From Suillus spraguei (lineage: Eukaryota > Basidiomycota > Agaricomycetes > Boletales > Suillaceae), in NCBI GenBank assembly GCA_016800925.1, contig JABCPU010000421.1:1-56488 (forward strand): a stretch of 56,488 nucleotides of DNA, given 5' to 3'. The position numbers were made by a program, and so were the translations under genes. The notes under the pieces are model-generated. The model searched no databases and was not told the DNA's origin. It saw only the letters and a program-made list of their open reading frames with translations. Below are positions 47,097 to 54,146 of this stretch, in pieces. Position 1 is the stretch's first letter, and each line of letters starts with the position of its first letter.

Positions 47097-49956
47097 TCAG
47101 AGGGCATGTTGCTTCTTATAAGCATTCAAGATTCGAGCGGAGTTCTTCAAGTTCTTTTCTGGGAGCCATTCGTTATCTCCCGATGAATATCCTTTCCAGG
47201 AAACGAGATAGCGTCGGCGAGTACCAGTTCCCTTGTGAGAAAGAATTGCTTTTATTTCATATTCTTCTTCTTCTTCTATGATGTCAGGTGGTGGTTCAGG
47301 GAAGTTCGGACTGTGTACATCCGTTTCGCTATAGGACGAAAAGACGGAAGCGTGGAACGTAGGATGAATTTTCCACTGTGAAGGGAGTTTGAGTGTGAAT
47401 GTGATGGGAGATAAGACATCGATGATCGGGAAAGGTCCGTATCGCTTTGGCGCAAGTTTCCTTGATGGGAGTTTGAGTCTAAGATTAGCGGCAGATAGCC
47501 AAACCTTATCTCCAATTTTCCATGGAATGTACTTATCTCCTCGGGATCGTTCTGCCATTGTTTGCATTGCAATATTATGGCAGGCGATTGCTTCTTCTCT
47601 TATCTTCTGCAGGGATCGTACTCGATCTTCTGCTGCGGGGACTGATGAATCAGGGATAAGGTGAGGGATGGCGCGTGGTTCATATCCCATCATGAGATAG
47701 AAGGGTGATGCATTCCTTGCATCATGTTTTCAGTGGTTGTGGACGAATTCGGTGATTGGTAGATGTTCTACCCAATCTTCGGGATTGTTGCGACAATAGA
47801 TGCGTAGGTATGTTTCAAGTTCTTGATTAAGCCTTTCCATTTGACCATCGGTCTGAGGGTGATAGGCTGTAGATGGAGCAATGACGTAATCGAGGAGTCG
47901 GGCAAGTTCCTTAGAGAAGCGTGATAGGAACTGCGGACCTCGATCCGAGATAACTTTGTCATGGAGTCCAAATCGTCGGAAAACATGTTTTAAGAACAGC
48001 TTAGCAATCCCTTCGGAAGTGATGGTCTTTAGACAAGGGATAATAATTACCCCCTTTGTAAGGCCATGGTCTACCACGACCATAATACTGTCAAAGCCTC
48101 CAGAGACAGGGAGGTCAGTGATCAGATCAACAGAGACCTGGGAAAAAGGTCGAGTCGCAGACGAGGGAATCGGGGTAAGCGGGGGCTGGACTGGGTGAGT
48201 ATCCACTTTCATTTGTTGACAAAGGGCGCAACCTTCCACGTATTTCCAAATATAAGAGCCCATAGCGGGCCACCAGGCTTCTCGTTTAACGAGTTCTTCA
48301 GTTTTGAATCGGCCAGGATGTCCCGCAGTAGCATGATCATGATACCTTTTCAAGATATCAGGACGATGTGCCGGTGGAATGTAGGCACAATTTTTAAAAT
48401 AGAGGACGTTCTCCTCGATCTTCCAGTCAGAGAGTGCCGATTTCATAGGGGGAAGGCACACGCCATCGAGGGCATCAGACGCTGTTTTAAAGACAGGGTC
48501 GTCAAGGGGATCAGAGGATGACAAAACATCCTTTAGGTCAGTGTCAATAAGATGAACGAATAGAGCGTCAGGGAGGAGGGTCTGGTCCTCGTTATCGTCT
48601 TTGCCGGAGTTGTAATCAGGCCGGCGAGATAGTGCATCAGGTACAGCCAATTTGGTACCTGCAACGTGATGTAGTTCGATGTCGTAAATAGACAAAGTTA
48701 ATTGCCAACGTGCTTGGCGACGGGTAAGCTTCTGTGCACTTCTAAAGTACAGAAGATTCTTGTGGTCGGTGAATACTAGGACGGGGTGCGGGTTTCCTTC
48801 AAGATAATGACACCATTCATTCAATGCCCAGATTACAGCAAGGAGTTCCCGATCAAAGATCTGGTAATTTTGTTCCGCGGGGTTCAAAGACTGTGAGAGA
48901 TATGCACACAGATGATAAACACCATTCTCATCAGTCTGCAGGAGAACTCCGCCAGTTGCTACGAGCGAGGCGTCGGTAGCAATAGCAAATTGTCTGGAGG
49001 GATCAGGGTTTTGGAGTACCAGTTGGGACGTAAAGCGTCGTTTCAATTCTTCGAAGGTGTCCATGCATTCGGCTGACCAATCAAAGGTCTTATCTTTCTT
49101 TGTTAAATCGATAAGAGGTCGGGCGATATCAGAATAGTGGGAAATGAACATGCGGTAGAAGTTGCAAAAGCTGAGGAATGATTGTTGTAAAAGCAGCTTT
49201 CCATCAATCATCGGGATGAATGCGAATATTATTGTAGCCGGACCGGATATCCATTTTCGTAAAGAACTGTGCATTGTGAAGACGTGCGACAAGGGATATA
49301 GGGAGTGGGAGTGGATAGGTGTTCTTGACTGTCCAATCGTTGATGTAGCGATAATCTTGACAGGGACGCAATTCTCCACTCTTTTTTCCCACAAAGAAGA
49401 AACCACTGACTTGGGGTGACTTTGATTCTGAGATGAAACCTTTCGCAACATTTTCATCAATAAACATTTTGACGGCAGCGCGTTCTTTTTCCGACAGCGG
49501 GTAAACCTTAGATGTGCAAGGGATAAAACCGGGTTTAGTATCGATCCGATGATCTATACCAGGGCATTCGGGGGGTAGTTTGTTTAGTCCATCTTTAGCA
49601 AAGACGTCTGCAAAGTCATGCAGATAGTCCGGGACCAATTCTTCGAAGGATTTCTTTTTCTTTTCCTTCTCATCCATGGCGAATTCCTGAGCTTTGTTAC
49701 TGTATTTTGGAGGGGGAAGGGGAATTGCAGAATAGTTGGAGAGTTGTTCGAATCGAGAAGTTCCATCATGTGTGAGGGGCGTGTCCATAGAAACTTCTTC
49801 TATGATTCTCATGCTAACTCCATCAGTATCATATTCCACAAGAAATTCTCCATCTCCTAGTTCATAAGAGGAAACTTCACGTACTTCTGGCGCGTGCCAG
49901 ACATCTTGCATTGTATCGAATTGGTCATCATCCTCTGTTGGGATCAACGAGGGCAC
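47097..49956 (-). pseudogene. pol of element 1: RT (deleted), RNase H, integrase, chromodomain
   Basis: From 49956: DDDQFDTMQDVWHAPEVREV, then RT blocks [40 protein letters not shown] and [20 protein letters not shown], a TGA at 49204-49206, and a deletion near 49185 that removes the rest of the palm including YMDD. RNase H follows (FAIATDASLVATGGVLL, ELLAVIWALNEWCHYLEGNP, VFTDHKNLLYF), then integrase with the HHCC finger (H..H...GCALCQQMK) and D,D,E core (SVDLITDLP, VISDRGPQFLSRFSKELARL, QMERLNQELETYL). A TGA at 47730-47732 interrupts HNH.KHDARNASPFYLM. The frame goes on through the GPY-type region to a chromodomain (RRYLVSWKGYSSGDNEWLPE) and a stop at 47097. Not able to reverse transcribe on its own. 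Confidence 0.92.
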
Positions 49957-50167
49957 AGGTTCTTCTTCATCGGGGATTTCCTCAATTGAAGCCGAGGGAA
50001 GAGTTTTCGGGGGAACATAAAACTTGGATAGTTTCAGTACATTTGTATCCTGTCCAGGGATCTCTTCTTCTGCTTTTCTTTTTCCATACTTCTGTTCTTC
50101 TATTGGCCGTTGCTCAATAGGTTCTTGTCGACTCGATGCTCGGGTTCGTATTCATTCTTGCATTTTT

Positions 50168-50842
50168 TCACGCAGGGAATAGGTGATGCTGCTCGCGGTA
50201 ATTGTACACGGGGGCAGGGTCTGTAATACTTGGCATTTGTACTTCTGGTTCAGGATCTCGAAGAATAAGAGGGGTGACGAGGGATTTCGGAAGTTGGGAA
50301 TGTTGCCATTTCTTAGGATGGCGGTGAAAGGTTGGGGGTAGTCCATTCTTCTTCCGATCGCTATCCATATCAATTTCAATTTCATCCGATTTCGTTGTTC
50401 GAGGGAGGACTAGTGTTTCAGCAGCCCAATCTATACTTGGGTTCATTGCGCATAGCCATGGAATTCCCAGAAGGATTTGATCTCTTCTTCCTAGTTTGGT
50501 GATATTGAATTTTCCATACATGGTTTGTTCATCAATTTTGACCACCAGGAGACAGTAGTGTGTGATTGGTCCTCCTTTGATAAGAGTTCCATCTGCCGTA
50601 GTAACTCGAAATGGTGTTTTGAGTTTTCGTTGTGTGATTTGATGGAGTTTCACAAACTCTTCGGAGATAAATGTTCCGGCTGCGCCCGAATCAATAACAG
50701 CGGTGGTGTCGATGGATTTTAAGCGAGTACGCGAGTGAAGGGTGATAGGGACACGAAGTTCTTTTCTTTCACCTACAGCATGTACAAGTCTTAGTAATAC
50801 ATTGGGAGAAACATACGTCGAGTCTTTGTGTCTCCAAGTCAA
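50168..50842 (-). CDS. Protease region of element 1 pol
   Basis: 224 codons. A retropepsin-type aspartic protease centred on TTAVIDSGAAGTFIS (D-S-G catalytic motif) and flap/core text VTTADGTLIKGGPITHYCLL, YGKFNITKLGRRDQILLGIP, WLCAMNPSIDWAAETLVL. The frame lies +1 relative to gag and overlaps its end by 74 nt. It stops at 50168 in a degraded linker, and the rest of pol reopens upstream of 49956 in another frame, so the polyprotein is broken here. Element 2 shows similar linker text (EPIEQRPIEEQK). Confidence 0.88.
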   Translation of the reverse strand: MTWRHKDSTYVSPNVLLRLVHAVGERKELRVPITLHSRTRLKSIDTTAVIDSGAAGTFISEEFVKLHQITQRKLKTPFRVTTADGTLIKGGPITHYCLLVVKIDEQTMYGKFNITKLGRRDQILLGIPWLCAMNPSIDWAAETLVLPRTTKSDEIEIDMDSDRKKNGLPPTFHRHPKKWQHSQLPKSLVTPLILRDPEPEVQMPSITDPAPVYNYREQHHLFPA

Positions 50843-51671
50843 AAATCCGCACGATCCGCCTTACAGTTTCCTCATCGTCTTCTTCTTCTTTGACTTCAGT
50901 TTGTCGGAGCGGGGTCTTCTTCTTTCTGTCAGGACAATTATGAATGTGATGTCCTGTCTTCTTGCATCTGAAGCATTGTCCCTTCTTCATGCATTCGGAT
51001 CTCTCCATATCGGAGATTCGATCTACGACCATCGAATTGGAATCACGATTAGGAGTGTATCGTGCATTTCCGTAGTTCTTCTTTTGTTGTGGAGCATGAC
51101 GTGTCCTCATGGCTTGAAGACGATGATGGGAATTGTCGATGGAAACACATTGCAGCACAACGTCTCGAAATACTTCTGAGACATCTCCTAGTGCGAAAAG
51201 CTTTGTAAGGATGCCCCAATTCAGGCCATCTTGGAAGAATTGGATCTTCGTTGCATTATCGGTGATATGAGCCTTGGCTGCAAGTGCCTCAAAGTCAGCG
51301 ATATAGGTGTGAAGATCTCCGCTTCCTTGTTTGAGATCCCTGAGTTTCATGAGCGCGGTTCCTTTGGTATCCACTGGATCAAAGGCTTCCTTGAAGCTTT
51401 TCATAAAATCCACCATTGTCCCATAACCAACTTTTTGTCCGGAAGTGTCGGTTGATTGAGCATAGTCGAGGAATTGCTCTTTCCAGGATTTGGCATTCTT
51501 TTCAGTCATAAAGGATGTTATGAAAATGATCTTCTGTTTGTCGGTGGTGTAAAGCTTTTCGTTGATGTCAAAATGTAGATTGCATGATTGGATAAATTCG
51601 CGAGAGTTGTCGCGATCTCCATCAAAGCCTTTTGGCTGACCGATCTTGTATTCAAATTCTTTGGTCATCAT
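50769..51671 (-). CDS. Gag of element 1
   Basis: 300 codons starting MMTKEFEYKIGQPKGFDGDR. It has the retrotransposon Gag capsid pattern (SREFIQSCNLHFDINEKLYT, KSWKEQFLDYAQS, FMKSFKEAFDPVDTKGTALM, LHTYIADFEALAAKAHI, FQDGLNWGILTKLFALGDVS) and a nucleocapsid CX2CX4HX4C knuckle (CFRCKKTGHHIHNC) near residues 235-250, followed by a Lys-rich stretch. It forms the virus-like particle and packages RNA. The frame is intact. Its last 22 codons overlap pol and contain an intron-like sequence (see findings). Confidence 0.93.
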   Translation of the reverse strand: MMTKEFEYKIGQPKGFDGDRDNSREFIQSCNLHFDINEKLYTTDKQKIIFITSFMTEKNAKSWKEQFLDYAQSTDTSGQKVGYGTMVDFMKSFKEAFDPVDTKGTALMKLRDLKQGSGDLHTYIADFEALAAKAHITDNATKIQFFQDGLNWGILTKLFALGDVSEVFRDVVLQCVSIDNSHHRLQAMRTRHAPQQKKNYGNARYTPNRDSNSMVVDRISDMERSECMKKGQCFRCKKTGHHIHNCPDRKKKTPLRQTEVKEEEDDEETVRRIVRIFDLETQRLDVCFSQCITKTCTCCR

Positions 51672-51852
51672 CTTGGCAATTCGTCTAGTGAGTTATACTT
51701 TCTTGGTGCCTACATGTGCTGTCTTGCTGTCCGTTAGGGCTTGTCTTCTGTGAGAGGGCTTCTCTTGACAATCGGTTTTGCGTACACGTACGCTTGCTTA
51801 TCTAAGCAATCAGGGTTCGGGGTCGAAGACTGAATAGTCGACGATCAGGTAG

Positions 51853-51863
51853 ACTTTAATCTT
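51853..51863 (-). other. Primer-binding site of element 1 (self-primer type)
   Basis: AAGATTAAAGT on the minus strand, one base inside the 5' LTR. It is the exact reverse complement of ACTTTAATCTT at 52125-52135 in the LTR, where the mRNA is predicted to start. It does not look like a tRNA 3' end complement (no TGG start). Confidence 0.8.
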
Positions 51864-51864
51864 T

Positions 51865-52337
51865 TGTTACGAACTGGGGTGGCGTCACCAGCGACAGTGA
51901 AAAGACCCAGCCGGTCTGCTGGGAGTTCTTACAATGTCCAGAAGAGGACAAGGTGAAAGTACGAGGAACGCGTTCCAAGTACGATCAAGGGTTCAGCCTC
52001 AAAGACAAGTCTAAGAGGTTCTGCGAGAATAGAGACTAAGGCTAAGGAGTGCTTAGACTTAGAGATGATTCAAGATGACTTAGGTTGGAGACCTAAGCGA
52101 AGGAGATTCCAGGTAAAACCCAGTAAGATTAAAGTAAGGAATCTACTACAAGTACACTGTGCTTAAATAGGTAGATATATGCGCACAGACCAGGTAACCG
52201 TGAGAATATAACTGCGTATCCTAATAAGGAAGGCATGTGTTGTACAGATGCGTTGAGCATATGAAGCAAGTCATGTGACGTGATATACAAGTAAGAAAAT
52301 AAAGGGACAATGAATAGGGGCACGTACAACTGTAACA
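51865..52337 (-). repeat. 5' LTR of element 1
   Basis: 473 bp, TG...CA ends, partner of 45069-45541. On the minus strand it carries TATTTAAG at 52169-52162 and the predicted start ACTTTAATC from 52135. Confidence 0.95.
52125..52169 (-). promoter_or_regulatory. Predicted LTR core promoter and start, element 1
   Basis: TATTTAAG begins at 52169 on the minus strand. 34 nt downstream, at 52135, begins ACTTTAATCTT, the segment complementary to the primer-binding site. The spacing is normal for a fungal TATA promoter. The same spacing occurs in element 2 although the bases between differ. Confidence 0.7.
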
Positions 52338-52342
52338 ATCAG
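52338..52342. repeat. Target-site duplication, right (ATCAG)
   Basis: ATCAG directly after the LTR terminus ...GTAACA, identical to 45064-45068. Confidence 0.93.
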
Positions 52343-52514
52343 CAACAAAGAGTGACACAGGTGCTAAAAAGACCTTTTTGAGCATGTCCTCTGATTCCTC
52401 GAAATCAAGACTTGCCAGCTTGTCATAAAACCATGGTAACGCCTTGGCCAGTTCAATGTAGCCACATTGAAGGTGATCTTGTCTGATCATCTTTAGAAAA
52501 ACAACATGGCAATA
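52343..52514 (-). pseudogene. DUF6698-type gene, 5' part (split by element 1)
   Basis: The minus strand reads HLQCGYIELAKALPWFYDKL then ASLDFEESEDMLKKVFLAPV up to the insertion point. Removing element 1 and one ATCAG joins it to 45063. The text fits the region before the (S/G)DD..LK..V..W block of DUF6698 proteins. Its upstream end is cut by the LTR sequence starting at 52515. Confidence 0.6.
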
Positions 52515-52569
52515 TGTTACAGTCATACGTGCCCTATTCATTTTCCTTTCTATTCTTGTATATCACGTG
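52515..52569 (+). repeat. Partial LTR start, 55 bp, in tandem with element 2
   Basis: TGTTACAGTCATACGTGCCC then TATTCATTTTC... to ATCACGTG. It aligns with the first 55-57 bp of the LTRs and is followed at once by a second LTR start at 52570. Either a tandem duplication of the LTR end or an older LTR into which element 2 inserted. Confidence 0.75.
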
Positions 52570-53043
52570 TGTTACAATCGTACGTGCCCCTATTCATTTT
52601 CTACTTCATTTACCTTGTATATTACGTAACATGACTCTGACTCATATGCTCAACGCATCTGTACTATAGTCACCTTCCTTCTTGGGATATGTACTTACAT
52701 TCTCATGCCTCTCTTGGTCCGTGCGCACATATTGGTCTATTTAAGCACGACGTATTACGCTTGTATGCTTCACTTTAATCTTACTGGGTTTTACCTGGAA
52801 TCTCCTTCGCTTAGGTCTCCAACCTAAGTCGTCTTGAATCGTCTCTAAGTCTAAGCACTTCTTAGCCTTAGTCTCTATTCTCGCGGATACCTCTTAGACT
52901 TGTCTTTGAGGCTGAACCTTGATCGTACTCGGAACACATTCCTTGTACTTTCACCTTGTCCTCTTTTGGGCATTGTAAGAACTTCCCAGCAGACCGTCTG
53001 TGTCTTTTCACTGTCGCTGGTGACGCCACCCCAGTTCGTAACA
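52570..53043 (+). repeat. 5' LTR of element 2
   Basis: 474 bp starting TGTTACAATCGTACGTGCCC and ending CACCCCAGTTCGTAACA. The distal half (from CTTTAATCTTACTGGG onward) is very like the element 1 LTR, while the upstream promoter half is more divergent. Confidence 0.92.
52738..52782 (+). promoter_or_regulatory. Predicted LTR core promoter and start, element 2
   Basis: TATTTAAG at 52738; ACTTTAATCTT starts 34 nt later at 52772 (52772-52782), the same distance as in element 1. Confidence 0.7.
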
Positions 53044-53044
53044 A

Positions 53045-53055
53045 AAGATTAAAGT
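53045..53055 (+). other. Primer-binding site of element 2 (self-primer type)
   Basis: AAGATTAAAGT, one base after the LTR end, identical to that of element 1 and exactly complementary to 52772-52782. Confidence 0.8.
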
Positions 53056-53240
53056 CGCTTTTGATCGTCGACTATCCAGTCTTCACCCTGAACCCTGATC
53101 ACCTAGATCAATAGACTAGCATACACGTACGCTGAGCAGATTGTCAAGAGAAGCCCTCTGACAGAAGAAAGCCCTAACGGACAGCAAGACAGCGCGTGTA
53201 GGCACCGAGAAAGTATAACTCACCAGAAGAATCATCAACC

Positions 53241-54090
53241 ATGTCGACCAAAGAATTCGAATACAAGATCGGTCAACCGATTGGTTTTGATGGAGATCGT
53301 GATAACTCTCGTGAGTTCATCCAGTCGTGCAACCTGCACTTTGACATCAATGAAAAGCTTTACACTACCGACAAGCAGAAGATCATCTACATAATGTCCT
53401 TCATGACCGAAAAGAATGCCAAGTCATGGAAGGAACAATTCCTTGAACACGCCCAATCTACCGACACTTCTGGACAAAAAGTTGGTTATGGGACGATGGT
53501 GGACTTTATGAAGAGCTTCAAAGAAGCATTCGAACCGGTGGATACCAAGGGAACCGCGCTCACAAGGCTTAGGGATCTCAAACAAGGAACCGGAGATCTC
53601 CACACCTACGTCGCTGATTTCGAGGCACTTGCAGCCAAGGCTCAGATCACCGACAACGCGACGAAGATCCAGTTCTTCCAAGACGGCCTTAACTGGGGTA
53701 TCCTTACAAAGCTTTTCAATACAGGAGATGTCTCCGAAGTATTCAGAGATGTTGTGCTGCAATGCGTTGCTATTGACAACGCCCATCATCGGCTTAACGC
53801 CATGAGGACACGTCATGTTCCACAACAGAAGAAGAAGAACTACGGGAATGCACGGTATATTCCGAAACCGTGACTCCAACGCAATGGTCGTAGATCGAAT
53901 CTCCGACATGGAGAGATCCGAATGCATGAAGAAAGGGCAATGCTTTGGATGCAGAAAGACAGGACATCGTATCCATAACTGTCCTGAGAGAAAGAAGAAA
54001 ACTCCACTCCGACAAACCGAAGTCAAAGGAGAAGACGAAGATGAAGAAACCGTGAGACAGGTTGTGCAGGATTTTTGATGTGGAGAAACA
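53241..54090 (+). pseudogene. Gag of element 2, frameshifted
   Basis: Starts MSTKEFEYKIGQPIGFDGDR at 53241 and follows element 1 Gag almost residue for residue to KNYGNARYIPKP, where one extra base near 53866 shifts the frame. It continues in the next frame as RDSNAMVVDRISDMERSECM with the knuckle CFGCRKTGHRIHNC, and ends after ETVRQVVQDF following another one-base insertion. Not translatable as one Gag protein. Confidence 0.88.
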
Positions 54091-54146
54091 AAGATTCGAC
54101 GTATGTTTCTCCCAATGTAATACTAAGACTTTGTACGCGCTGTAGG

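Larger units (their letters stand above)
45069..52337 (-). mobile_element. Complete Ty3/gypsy chromovirus (element 1), RT-defective
   Basis: 7269 bp bounded by 473-bp LTRs (45069-45541 and 51865-52337) that differ at four positions by eye, ends TG...CA, and 5-bp ATCAG target duplications. Order on the minus strand: 5' LTR, primer-binding site, gag, protease, RT/RNase H/integrase with C-terminal chromodomain, an extra ORF with zinc knuckles, purine tract, 3' LTR. Chromodomain and self-priming features place it with Tf1/sushi-type chromoviruses. Gag and the extra ORF are open, while pol has a frameshift, two TGA stops and a deletion of about 360 nt over the RT active site. Near-identical LTRs mean recent insertion, so another copy probably supplied enzyme. 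Confidence 0.95.

Noticed and set aside
50773..50816. An intron that fuses gag to pol
   Set aside because: The 44-nt removal leaves the wrong frame, so a gag-pol fusion by splicing is not supported; only the splice-like signals are reported.
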